DNA of 8,312 nucleotides, taken from Patescibacteria group bacterium (GTDB lineage: Bacteria > Patescibacteriota > Minisyncoccia > Phycocordibacterales > PALSA-1337). This document shows, in pieces, positions 1-6,260 of the stretch (the first letter of the stretch is position 1; every line of letters starts with the position of its first letter). Below the pieces are notes generated by a model. That model saw only the letters and a program-made list of their open reading frames with translations. It was not told where the DNA came from and ran no database searches. Both the position numbers and the translations under genes were made by a program. The stretch lies in contig JAUPUH010000055.1 of the NCBI GenBank assembly GCA_030917665.1, forward strand, positions 1 through 8,312. Reading direction: 5' to 3'.

Positions 1-13
1 CATTTGCCACGTC

Positions 14-37
14 CACCCACTTCTCACGAAGTGGGTG
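14..37. terminator. Perfect 10-bp hairpin, possible terminator
   Basis: Arms 14-23 and 28-37 are perfectly complementary around a TCAC loop. On the plus strand the stem is followed by a T-rich stretch (ATTTGTTTATT), so it could end a plus-strand transcript entering from the left. It lies just past the stop of the minus-strand toxin gene, but on that strand no T-run follows. Terminator function is inferred from the fold only. Confidence 0.5.
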
Positions 38-43
38 ATTTGT

Positions 44-450
44 TTATTCAGGTTTTATTAGTCTAGCTAGGGCGATTTTTATAGAATTCAGGTCGGACAA
101 AGCAATTTTTGAAAGAATTTTATCCATTCTTCTGTAATCAAAATGACGAACCTGCGAAAGGATAATTGAATTTTTTTCATCCTTTATATTGAGGTTGAAA
201 TACCACGTTCCTGACTTAAGTTGACTCGTGAGTGGAACACCGATAAACGAAAATCTACCTAATTTTCTAACAACTAAGACCGGTCTCCGGGAATACATTC
301 CCTTCCCGCTAATTTCTCCACCAATATTCTCCCCAATACTACACCACCAAACTTCACCTTCATTAAAGATGGGCGGATTATGGTCTAACTTATCAAGTTT
401 GATCTTAAGAGAAAACCAATCGCGGTGAAGTTTTTAACAAAAAATCTCAT
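44..450 (-). pseudogene. MazF/PemK-like toxin gene, frameshifted near its start
   Basis: MazF/PemK proteins are small ribosome-independent endoribonucleases that cut mRNA and are usually paired with an antitoxin. The open frame from 433 to the TAA at 44 carries the family pattern: a GEVWWCSIG strand near the N terminus, then RPVLVVRK, then GVPLTSQLKSGTWYF, then SIILSQVRHFDYRRMDKILSKI. That frame has no ATG, GTG or TTG before the internal Met at 296-298, and starting there would lose the conserved GEVWW strand. An ATG at 448-450 lies six bases after an extended -10 (TGGTAGATT), but it reads in another frame. Adding one A to the five-A run at 431-435 joins the two frames into about 135 residues beginning MRFFVKKLHRDWFSLK, as expected for the family. 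The gene may be dead, slippage-decoded or a sequencing error. No antitoxin gene is visible beside it. Confidence 0.75.
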
Positions 451-456
451 TAAACC

Positions 457-462
457 AATCTA
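457..462 (-). promoter_or_regulatory. Extended -10 (TGGTAGATT) of the toxin gene, leaderless spacing
   Basis: On the minus strand TAGATT is preceded by TGG, matching the TGn extended -10 pattern, and is followed after exactly six bases by the ATG at 448-450. No -35 match is seen at 17 bases upstream. The spacing puts transcription start at or next to the A of the ATG. This supports 450 as the real start of the toxin gene. Confidence 0.5.
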
Positions 463-512
463 CCAAACTAAAATGAAGAATAACTTAAGAAGTATTAAAA
501 TCTTAATAAACC

Positions 513-1391
513 TTACGCCGAAGTTATAAATGCCAACACAATCGCAGAGACAATGGCACCGATAAGTCCAACCTTCTGATGTCGTTGTAGTTTCTCTTTA
601 TTAATGAATAATCCGAGGAGCACCGCAATGATAATAGAGCTTTCAGAAAGACCTGTGGCGATAGCGATAGGCACAAGAACCATCGCATAAGCGTAAGCTA
701 TCCATGCAACGTTGTCAGCAATAGACATTGCAAGCACTTGGGCTGGGTTAGTACGTACATCTGAGATAAGCTTTTTGATTCCTCCACGAAGGACAATAAA
801 AATAAACGATACTGACGCCATTATGATATTGAGAACAAAGTTTGCCATCAAAGGATCAGTAACTCTCGATCCCCAACCAAGGAGAAAGTCTGCAGAGCCC
901 ATAAGGAGTGCGCCAACAAAGAAAATGATAACTCCTTTTTCAAGCAAAAAACTCTTTGAAAGAAATTTACCACGGAATGAAACTAAAAACAGATTGATGA
1001 TAAGTACAATAATTACAAGAATCTGCATCCACGTAATATCATCGCCTAGGAAAAAGAATGCGAGCAGAGCAGCAGCTGGAATTTCAAATGACATAAGCGG
1101 CTCAAGAACAGAGATTTTTCCCTTTTTAAAACCTTCAAACGTAAATAGTGCCGCAATGATAAGGACAACTGCTGCGCTAATGAGTATTAAAAGTTCGTTA
1201 TTACTTGATGCAAATAGACCACCGATATTCCTGTAGACGAATGGCAATAGTACTACGGCACCAAAAGCAGTTATAACAAAAAGTGTTTCCCAGTCGCCGA
1301 GCTTTCGTGCTGACCTTTGGATGAGAAAATCACCAAAGCCCCAGCAAAGCATGGCGACAAAAGCTAAACCTACTCCGACTTCAATGGTCAT
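513..1391 (-). CDS. EamA-type DMT superfamily transporter
   Basis: This is an integral membrane protein of 292 residues with about ten hydrophobic helices, the usual size and layout of drug/metabolite (DMT) transporters with two EamA halves. The halves, roughly residues 1-140 and 150-292, show an internal repeat: CWGFGDFLIQ near residue 16 resembles MGSADFLLGWGSR near residue 164. Each half also has a matching later segment, LEPLMSFEIPAAALLAFFFLGD in the first and IATGLSESSIIIAVLLGLFINKE in the second. Family members export metabolites, amino acids or nucleotide sugars; the substrate cannot be read from the sequence. The ATG at 1389-1391 is chosen because a perfect TATAAT ends six bases before it. 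The gene follows pyrG by 14 bases but appears to have its own promoter. It ends with TAA, and no strong terminator follows. Confidence 0.85.
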   Translation of the reverse strand: MTIEVGVGLAFVAMLCWGFGDFLIQRSARKLGDWETLFVITAFGAVVLLPFVYRNIGGLFASSNNELLILISAAVVLIIAALFTFEGFKKGKISVLEPLMSFEIPAAALLAFFFLGDDITWMQILVIIVLIINLFLVSFRGKFLSKSFLLEKGVIIFFVGALLMGSADFLLGWGSRVTDPLMANFVLNIIMASVSFIFIVLRGGIKKLISDVRTNPAQVLAMSIADNVAWIAYAYAMVLVPIAIATGLSESSIIIAVLLGLFINKEKLQRHQKVGLIGAIVSAIVLAFITSA

Positions 1392-1397
1392 GGTTCA

Positions 1398-1403
1398 ATT
1401 ATA
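1398..1403 (-). promoter_or_regulatory. TATAAT -10 box, leaderless spacing, EamA transporter
   Basis: A perfect TATAAT on the minus strand is followed by TGAACC and then the ATG. It lies in the 14-base gap between the pyrG stop and the transporter start. No -35 consensus is present 17 bases upstream, which is pyrG coding sequence. There is no purine-rich ribosome binding site between the box and the ATG, so the transcript would start essentially at the start codon. Confidence 0.6.
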
Positions 1404-1405
1404 GC

Positions 1406-3115
1406 CTATTTTTTCCTCTTCCCCTTCGCCGCCTTTATGAATTCCGTAAATAGTGGGTGCGGTCTCAAAGGACGTGCAAGGAATTCTGGATGGAACTGCG
1501 TACCGAGAAAGAATGGGTGGACAGAGCGTGGAAGCTCTGCGATTTCCATGAGTGTGCCGTCAGGAGAAGTTCCAGAAAAGACGAGACCTGCAGCTTCTAT
1601 CTGCTCAATATAATTTGGATTCACTTCATATCGATGTCGATGTCGTTCAAGCACACTATTTGCCGCATACGCTTCATGGGCAATGGTTCCCTTCTTGAGC
1701 TTCGCAGTATACGCTCCGAGTCTCATGCTTCCTCCGTAGTCCTTCTCCTCCAATTTCTTCTTCTGATCTGGCATGATGTCAATAATAAGATGCGGTGCCT
1801 TCGGATTGATCTCTGCGGTCTGTGCACCTTCAAGACCAAGAACATTTCGCGCATATTCGATAGTCATAAGCTGCATTCCATAGCACAGACCGAAATACGG
1901 AATCTTATTTTCACGAGCATAGTGGATGACATTAAGTTTGCCTTCGATTCCCTTTTCACCGAAGCCACCAGGAACGAGAATTCCATCAAAAGAATCCAAC
2001 ACGCTGAAATCAGGATTCTTCACCTCGAAATCTCGAGCATTCACTGTATGGATCTTCGCCTTCACTTTCTGTGAGTATGCAGAATACTTCACTGCTTCAA
2101 GAACAGAAACATATGCATCAGTCAGAACGAAATCACCAGTATTAAAATATTTACCTACAATAGCTATATTCAACTCCCTTTCAGTATTCTTCACCGACTG
2201 AGCGAATTTCTTCCATGCGCCAAGTCCCTCTCCCTTCCTCTTTTCAAGCTTCAAAGATTTCAAAATAATGTCGCCAAGCTTGTCGCGCTCGAAGTTCAAA
2301 GGAACATCATATACGCTATCAATATCGGGTGCAGAGATAACATTTTCCTCAGGAATATTACAAGCGATTCCAATCTTTTCCTTTCTCTTCTGATCTACAG
2401 GTGCTTCGGAGCGTGCAATTATAATATCAGTGGAAACACCATAACTTGCGAGTTGATGTACAGCATTCTGTGTCGGTCGACTCTTCATTTCCCCGATCTT
2501 CGAAGGAATCGGCAAATAGCTCACCATGATAAAAATCACATCATCAGGATGCTTGATCTTGAGAACACGAGCAGCTTCGATGAACATGATGTTCTGATAG
2601 TCTCCGACAGTTCCTCCGATTTCAATGATAGAAATTTCAGATTTATTCAATTTGGCAGCGTGTTCAAATCGTCCAACAATCTCATCACGAATATGTGGCA
2701 CAGCCTCAACGCATTTTCCTTCGAAACCGAGGTTACGTTCCTTGTCGATGACATGCTTGTAGACCATTCCCGAAGTTATGTAATCCTCATGTAAAAGATC
2801 ACGATTTAAAAATCGCTCATAGTTCCCCATATCCTGATCGGTCTCAAGCCCAGAATTCAAAACAAAAACCTCACCGTGCTCGGTGGGGTTCATTGTTCCT
2901 GCGTCGACATTCAAATATGGATCAACTTTTGCGAGATTCACATCGAATCCCTTTGCATGAAGAAGCGTTCCGATTGATGAAGATGCGATTCCTTTTCCAA
3001 CACCCGACATAACTCCTCCGACGACAAAAATATACTTATGATGACTCTTTGTTTTTCGGGGGGCAGTTTTTGTGGGTCGTGCGGTCGTTGTCTTTCGTGC
3101 GGTAGGTTTTTTCAT
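1406..3115 (-). CDS. pyrG: CTP synthase
   Basis: CTP synthase aminates UTP to CTP using ATP and glutamine, the last step of de novo pyrimidine nucleotide synthesis in the cytosol. The 569-residue protein has the N-terminal synthetase domain with the P-loop-like VVGGVMSGVGKG (31-42), the KVDPYLNVDAGTM segment (63-75) and HGEVFV (80-85). The C-terminal class I glutamine amidotransferase domain carries the nucleophile Cys411 in FGLCYGMQ, with His542 and Glu544 in QFHPEF. The domain order is standard, and the length is slightly above typical because of a 27-residue Lys/Arg/Thr/Pro-rich extension before KYIFVVGG and a basic tail (KGKRKK). No alternative ATG, GTG or TTG lies between that extension and the core, so the ATG at 3113-3115 is the only plausible start. 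The ftsX stop is ten bases upstream. Confidence 0.97.
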   Translation of the reverse strand: MKKPTARKTTTARPTKTAPRKTKSHHKYIFVVGGVMSGVGKGIASSSIGTLLHAKGFDVNLAKVDPYLNVDAGTMNPTEHGEVFVLNSGLETDQDMGNYERFLNRDLLHEDYITSGMVYKHVIDKERNLGFEGKCVEAVPHIRDEIVGRFEHAAKLNKSEISIIEIGGTVGDYQNIMFIEAARVLKIKHPDDVIFIMVSYLPIPSKIGEMKSRPTQNAVHQLASYGVSTDIIIARSEAPVDQKRKEKIGIACNIPEENVISAPDIDSVYDVPLNFERDKLGDIILKSLKLEKRKGEGLGAWKKFAQSVKNTERELNIAIVGKYFNTGDFVLTDAYVSVLEAVKYSAYSQKVKAKIHTVNARDFEVKNPDFSVLDSFDGILVPGGFGEKGIEGKLNVIHYARENKIPYFGLCYGMQLMTIEYARNVLGLEGAQTAEINPKAPHLIIDIMPDQKKKLEEKDYGGSMRLGAYTAKLKKGTIAHEAYAANSVLERHRHRYEVNPNYIEQIEAAGLVFSGTSPDGTLMEIAELPRSVHPFFLGTQFHPEFLARPLRPHPLFTEFIKAAKGKRKK

Positions 3116-3122
3116 TGTAGTT

Positions 3123-3128
3123 ATTTTA
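3123..3128 (-). promoter_or_regulatory. Possible -10 (TAAAAT) before pyrG
   Basis: TAAAAT on the minus strand is one mismatch from TATAAT, overlaps the ftsX stop codon and ends seven bases before the pyrG ATG. The intervening AACTACA has no Shine-Dalgarno character. It fits the pattern seen at neighbouring genes but is weaker, and an AT-rich junction could produce it by chance. Confidence 0.3.
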
Positions 3129-4082
3129 GACTCTTAAGTAGCGCTTGACCGCCAGGTAACTTGAGATGGCCCCGAGTATGATTCCAGAACCCATGATGAT
3201 TGCAAATATCTGTCCGAAATTCTGGATGAAGTAGCTTGAGAAGACGTTTACAAGGAGACTAAAATCCTTTGCTCCTTGAACGCCAGAGAATTTCATAATA
3301 ATCGCATCGCTATAGTAGGCAAAAGCAGCAAGAAGGATAAGGGTCAGGATTCCTGAGAATATTCCATACATGATACCCGATACAACAAACGGTCCACGAA
3401 TGTACATGTTTGATGCACCAACAAGCTTCATAACAGAAATTTCATCCTTTGAAGTGAAAATGATAAGACGGATAGTATTGAACGTGATGATAACCGCAAC
3501 GATAACAAGGAGAATGGCAATGATTGATCCGACTTTCTCAACGGCAGGAATGATACGTCCAAGACGATCAATAATAAGCTTATTCTGATTGTAATTAACC
3601 TTCTCTACGATGTTTGAGCCATCCTTTGAAAGAGAATTCTTGCTATCAAGAAATGTAGCGATACCAGCATACTGCGAAGGTTCTTTTGCTTTAATATTCA
3701 AAACGGCAGGAAAAGGATTGTCTCCGATTTCATCAAGACCTTGAAGAATCAAAGAATTATCCTTCCACTTATCCTTGAATTCTGTAAGTGCCAAATCCCG
3801 TGAGACATACTCAACTTTTTCAACTTCAGGAAGGCTCTCGATAGTCTTTCTTAATGCAAGAATGTCAGGCTCTTCTGCATCGAGTACGAAATAGACATTG
3901 ATGTCGACTTTGTTCTTAACCTCCTTGATTAAAGCTCGTCCAAATGCGCTACCAAAGATGAGTGCACCGAAGACTCCGAGAGAAAGTGTTAAAACGATAA
4001 CAGCTGAAAATGAAAGGAATCCGTTCCTCCAGAAATTAACGAAGCCTGTGCGTGTTATTCTTTTAAAATGTGTAAATATCAT
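3126..4082 (-). CDS. ftsX: Cell division protein FtsX (ABC transporter-like permease)
   Basis: FtsX is the membrane partner of FtsE; the complex transmits ATP hydrolysis across the membrane to activate peptidoglycan hydrolases at the division site. The 318-residue protein has the family topology: a cytoplasmic N terminus, TM1 (about 21-45), an extracellular domain (about 50-180) that docks hydrolase activators, then TM2 (183-208), TM3 (230-256) and TM4 (290-312). The cytoplasmic loop after TM2 has the characteristic FNTIRLIIFTSKDEISVMKL and VGASNMYIRGPF signature. It starts nine bases after the ftsE stop, so the two are cotranscribed or closely coupled. The spacer AAGAACTC is not a convincing ribosome binding site. 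The hydrolase or activator partner is not in this window. Confidence 0.95.
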   Translation of the reverse strand: MIFTHFKRITRTGFVNFWRNGFLSFSAVIVLTLSLGVFGALIFGSAFGRALIKEVKNKVDINVYFVLDAEEPDILALRKTIESLPEVEKVEYVSRDLALTEFKDKWKDNSLILQGLDEIGDNPFPAVLNIKAKEPSQYAGIATFLDSKNSLSKDGSNIVEKVNYNQNKLIIDRLGRIIPAVEKVGSIIAILLVIVAVIITFNTIRLIIFTSKDEISVMKLVGASNMYIRGPFVVSGIMYGIFSGILTLILLAAFAYYSDAIIMKFSGVQGAKDFSLLVNVFSSYFIQNFGQIFAIIMGSGIILGAISSYLAVKRYLRV

Positions 4083-4090
4083 GAGTTCTT

Positions 4091-4096
4091 ATTATA
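4091..4096 (-). promoter_or_regulatory. TATAAT overlapping the ftsE stop, before ftsX
   Basis: The end of ftsE reads TTA TAA TAA on the minus strand, and this tandem stop also spells TATAAT, eight bases before the ftsX ATG. Transcription from it would leave only one or two untranslated bases. The hexamer is partly forced by the Leu-stop-stop codons, so this may be coincidence; ftsX more likely also relies on ftsE readthrough transcription. Confidence 0.3.
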
Positions 4097-4772
4097 AGAC
4101 ATACTTGCCATGCTTGTCGTCCTTGATGATCTTTCCCTTCTCCATCGTGATGACCCGCCCCCCAATCTCATCGATGATTCCAGTGTTGTGGGTGGTTAGG
4201 AGGACAGTTGTGCCGAGTTTGTGTATCTTCTGAAGAATCTTGATAATCTCAAATGTGTTTACTGGATCAAGATTTCCTGTAGGTTCATCTGCAATGATGA
4301 TGTCCGGCTGAGTGACGATTGCTCGAGCAATGGCTACACGCTGCTTCTCTCCTCCTGAAAGCTCGTGTGGGAAACTCCAGATTTTCTTGCCGAGATCGAC
4401 AAGTTCAAGTACATGCGGCACGTCTGAGGCAATTTCATTTTCTGTATGACCCGATGCTTCCATAGCAAAAGCGATATTTTCATAGGCGGTCTTGTTAGGG
4501 ATGAGACGATAATCCTGAAAAACCATACCAATACGTCGACGAAGTTTGTTCATCTGGCTCTTCTTGAGCTTGTGGATGTTGGCTGATTCAAAAAAGACTG
4601 CACCGTGGGTTGGTCGATCCTCAGCGATAAGCATTTTCATAAGGGTCGATTTTCCTGCTCCAGAATGACCTACAATAGTAATGAATTCGTTTGGCTCTAC
4701 ACCAAAGCTGATCCCATCAAGGGCTTTAGACTCGTCAGGGTAGATTTTGCTGACCTTGTCGAAATAAATCAT
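4092..4772 (-). CDS. ftsE: Cell division ATP-binding protein FtsE
   Basis: FtsE is the cytoplasmic ABC ATPase that pairs with FtsX in divisome control of cell-wall hydrolysis. All ABC motifs are present and intact in 226 residues: Walker A GHSGAGKS (35-42), the Q-loop Gln86 in VFQDYRLI, signature LSGGEKQRV (138-146), Walker B IIIADE (158-163) followed by PTGNLD, and the H-loop His195 in LLTTHN. Length and motif order match the FtsE family, including PTGNLD and the short C-terminal region. The gene lies 52 bases after the prfB stop. The prfB-ftsE-ftsX order is recurrent in bacteria. The ATG at 4770-4772 follows an extended -10 at leaderless spacing, so ftsEX may be expressed independently of prfB. 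Confidence 0.96.
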   Translation of the reverse strand: MIYFDKVSKIYPDESKALDGISFGVEPNEFITIVGHSGAGKSTLMKMLIAEDRPTHGAVFFESANIHKLKKSQMNKLRRRIGMVFQDYRLIPNKTAYENIAFAMEASGHTENEIASDVPHVLELVDLGKKIWSFPHELSGGEKQRVAIARAIVTQPDIIIADEPTGNLDPVNTFEIIKILQKIHKLGTTVLLTTHNTGIIDEIGGRVITMEKGKIIKDDKHGKYVL

Positions 4773-4778
4773 TCTATG

Positions 4779-4784
4779 ATTATA
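4779..4784 (-). promoter_or_regulatory. Extended -10 (TGATATAAT) of ftsE, leaderless spacing
   Basis: On the minus strand TATAAT is preceded by TGA, giving an extended -10, and is followed by CATAGA and then the ftsE ATG. No good -35 lies at 16-18 bases; TTGTCT is present but only 14 bases upstream. The six-base gap implies a transcript starting at the ATG. Confidence 0.6.
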
Positions 4785-4824
4785 TCACATCAAAAAGCAG
4801 ACAACCCTATGCGAAGAACGTTTT

Positions 4825-5712
4825 TTATTGCAAGGTTCTTTCTGCTTCGATGAATTCCTCAATATCCCCTTCTAACACCTTTTCTACCTGGCTTGTCTCG
4901 AAATTAGTCCTATGATCCTTCACCATCTTGTACGGATGCAACACATATGACCGTATCTGATTGCCCCATTCTATGGCTGTAGTCTTGCTCACATACATTC
5001 CCTTTTCTCGAGCAATTCTTTCGTCTTCCATCTGCTTAAATAATTTTCCTCGAAGAATATCGATAGCTTTTTCTTTGTTCTGCGCTTGAGAACGTTCAGA
5101 GGTCACATGAACAGAAAGTCCTGTGGGCTTGTGCACGATGCGCACAGCTGTTTCTCTTTTGTTTACGTTCTGTCCTCCTGGACCGCCTGACTTCGCAATC
5201 GAAATCTCAATATCTTTTTCTGGTAATTCAAAATCGGCTGCGTGAACTTTTTCAAATTTAGGAATAATCTCAACCATCGAAAAAGAAGTGTGGCGAAGTT
5301 GCTTTGCATTAAAAGGAGAAATACGAACGAGACGATGAACACCTGATTCATTTTTCAAGGTTCCATAAACATTTTTTCCAGTGATTTCAACAGTAATATT
5401 CCTGAAGCCTCCATGATCATTGTCATGCTGATGAAGCACCTCCATTCCCCATCCCATTTTCTCTGAAAATTTACGATACATTCTAAAAAGAATTGCTGAG
5501 AAGTCTTCAGCATCATCTCCTCCTGCACCTGAAAAAATCGTCATAATAGCATTGCCCTTATCGAATTTACCGACACCCTCAAGGGTATCTTTGAGCTCTT
5601 GCAACTCCTTAATCATCGCTTGTGCTTTCGGCGGATTACTCCAAAACTCCGCATCAGCCATTGCAGCCTCTATTTCCTGTATTCGAACCTGAGTTTTTTG
5701 TTTCGTATCCAT
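4825..5712 (-). CDS. prfB: Peptide chain release factor 2, short domain 1
   Basis: RF2 reads UAA and UGA in the ribosomal A site and triggers hydrolysis of peptidyl-tRNA. The codon-recognition tripeptide SPF (132-134, in VRISPFN) marks it as RF2 rather than RF1, and GGQ (179-181, in SGGPGGQNVNKRE) is the catalytic loop. The C-terminal IEWGNQIRSYV and VKDHRTNFET segments are also typical. The protein is about 295 residues, whereas typical RF2 is about 365. Against the Escherichia coli protein from memory, some 50-60 residues of helical domain 1 between DTLEG (about 42-46) and SGAGGDDAED (61-70) are missing, and the extreme N terminus is short too. The ATG at 5710-5712 is chosen. The longer in-frame GTG at 5748 falls inside the upstream RNA terminator. 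No in-frame TGA autoregulatory frameshift site is seen. Confidence 0.93.
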   Translation of the reverse strand: MDTKQKTQVRIQEIEAAMADAEFWSNPPKAQAMIKELQELKDTLEGVGKFDKGNAIMTIFSGAGGDDAEDFSAILFRMYRKFSEKMGWGMEVLHQHDNDHGGFRNITVEITGKNVYGTLKNESGVHRLVRISPFNAKQLRHTSFSMVEIIPKFEKVHAADFELPEKDIEISIAKSGGPGGQNVNKRETAVRIVHKPTGLSVHVTSERSQAQNKEKAIDILRGKLFKQMEDERIAREKGMYVSKTTAIEWGNQIRSYVLHPYKMVKDHRTNFETSQVEKVLEGDIEEFIEAERTLQ

Positions 5713-5719
5713 TACTAGT

Positions 5720-5725
5720 AGAGTA
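5720..5725 (-). promoter_or_regulatory. Possible extended -10 (TGATACTCT) of prfB
   Basis: TACTCT on the minus strand is preceded by TGA and ends seven bases before the prfB ATG at 5712. It sits immediately downstream of the T-tract that terminates the structured RNA, so prfB needs a promoter here unless readthrough occurs. The hexamer matches consensus at positions 1, 2 and 6 only. Confidence 0.4.
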
Positions 5726-5729
5726 TCAG

Positions 5730-5762
5730 AAAAAGAAAAAGCCCGCACTCTAAGTGGGGGCT
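5730..5762 (-). terminator. Intrinsic terminator of the structured RNA
   Basis: On the minus strand AGCCCCCACT (5762-5753) pairs with AGTGCGGGCT (5749-5740), ten positions with one C-C mismatch and a three-base loop. A tail of TTTTTCTTTTT follows. This is a strong Rho-independent terminator. It ends the RNA gene just before the prfB promoter and fixes the RNA's strand. Confidence 0.88.
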
Positions 5763-5936
5763 TGAAAGCGTGGTGACTGATGGATGTTAAGGCCGGACGT
5801 CGGCCGCAGCATGCCCTATGGTGACAAACGACCCAGAGAGGTATCGAGTGGCACGTAACGCGCGAGCACGGCTATGGGCCGTGTGTGTCCCAGCATTCGC
5901 GCAAGTGGGCAGCAAAACAATCCACCAGTCACACGG
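5730..5936 (-). ncRNA. Structured noncoding RNA of unassigned family, about 200 nt
   Basis: This GC-rich island in an AT-leaning region has a complete transcription unit: promoter at 5942-5970, predicted start near 5936 and an intrinsic terminator at 5730-5762. Its ends close on each other: 5920-5935 pairs with 5769-5785 as 16 pairs with one bulged base and one G-U pair. Inside, 5907-5913 pairs with 5809-5816 (one bulge). GGCCG/CGGCC forms a hairpin at 5791-5805, GCGCGA pairs with TCGCGC (5860-5865 and 5897-5902), and CACGGC/GCCGTG forms a hairpin at 5867-5883. I see no RNase P (no GAGGAAAGTC or ACAGAA), SRP, tmRNA or 5S signatures. A long closing stem, then an open region with a small hairpin on the 3' side, then an inner stem recalls 6S RNA in outline, but no sequence match supports that. 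A 6S-like regulator or a lineage-specific RNA are both possible. Confidence 0.72.
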
Positions 5937-5941
5937 GTGTA

Positions 5942-5970
5942 AGATTACAGCAAGCGTCAATAGGAGTCAA
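5942..5970 (-). promoter_or_regulatory. Promoter of the structured RNA (TTGACT-17-TAATCT)
   Basis: On the minus strand a -35 TTGACT (5965-5970) and a -10 TAATCT (5942-5947) are separated by exactly 17 bases. It is one of the most complete promoters in the window and begins five bases after the MGMT-family stop codon. Predicted transcription start is about 5935-5936, right at the outer edge of the RNA closing stem. Confidence 0.75.
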
Positions 5971-5974
5971 GAAT

Positions 5975-6238
5975 CTAGACTAACGCTCTTTCTTTCTTCA
6001 AAAGTGCCTCTTTTTTCTTTACCCCGCCTCTGTTGTACCCACCCATCTTTCCATCACTTCTGATCACTCGGTGGCATGGTATATCAAGGTTAAAATTCTT
6101 ACTTAAAATAGTGCCGACTGCCCTTACAGCCTTTGGATTACCGGCACGTCGTGCCACCTCTTTATAGGTCAAAACAGATCCTTTTGGGATCTTTCTCGTC
6201 ACATCATGGACTTTTTCTGTGAAGGTTTTGATTGCCAT
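5975..6238 (-). CDS. MGMT-family O6-alkylguanine DNA alkyltransferase, single domain
   Basis: The family repairs O6-alkylguanine by irreversible transfer of the alkyl group to an active-site cysteine. This 87-residue protein is essentially only the C-terminal winged-helix domain. IPKGSVLTYKEVARRAG (17-33) starts the DNA-binding helices, RAVGTILSKN (39-48) contains the arginine expected to help flip the base, and DIPCHRVIRSDGKMGGYN holds the acceptor Cys55 in PCHRV. Alkyltransferase-like proteins have Trp in place of this Cys, so true alkyl transfer is possible here. The usual N-terminal domain of Ogt/AGT is absent, and so is any Ada domain. The ATG at 6236-6238 follows TATAAT by six bases. 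The gene diverges from the dehydrogenase-like gene across 28 bases, and the structured RNA begins right after it. Confidence 0.9.
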   Translation of the reverse strand: MAIKTFTEKVHDVTRKIPKGSVLTYKEVARRAGNPKAVRAVGTILSKNFNLDIPCHRVIRSDGKMGGYNRGGVKKKEALLKKERALV

Positions 6239-6260
6239 AAGTCCATTATACTCTTATACT
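6232..6260 (+). promoter_or_regulatory. Promoter of the dehydrogenase-like gene (TTGCCA-17-TATACT), leaderless
   Basis: TTGCCA (6232-6237) lies inside the first codons of the divergent MGMT-family gene, followed after 17 bases by TATACT (6255-6260). The ATG at 6267 comes six bases later. Both hexamers are one mismatch from consensus. No ribosome binding site is present. The elements interleave with the promoter of the divergent gene. Confidence 0.65.

Noticed and set aside
484..505. Inverted repeat TTAAGA/TCTTAA downstream of the transporter
   Set aside because: It is purely A/T, weakly stable and lacks a T-tail; chance in an AT-rich gap is more likely.
712..2794. Several plus-strand open frames opposite the transporter and pyrG
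   Set aside because: They are shadows of well-supported minus-strand genes and lack recognisable domains or start signals.
4805..4845. Inverted repeat AAGAAC/GTTCTT after prfB as a terminator
   Set aside because: The arms are six bases with a loop of about 15 and no proper T-tail after the stem.
5713..5748. Longer prfB start (GTG at 5746-5748)
   Set aside because: It lies inside the terminator stem of the structured RNA and adds residues unrelated to RF2. The ATG at 5712 has a better-placed -10.
5770..5936. RNase P RNA, SRP RNA, tmRNA or 5S rRNA
   Set aside because: The conserved motifs of each are absent and the length or ends do not fit.
5818..6063. Plus-strand open frame over the structured RNA
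   Set aside because: It is the complement of the RNA gene and the end of the MGMT-family gene, with no coding character.
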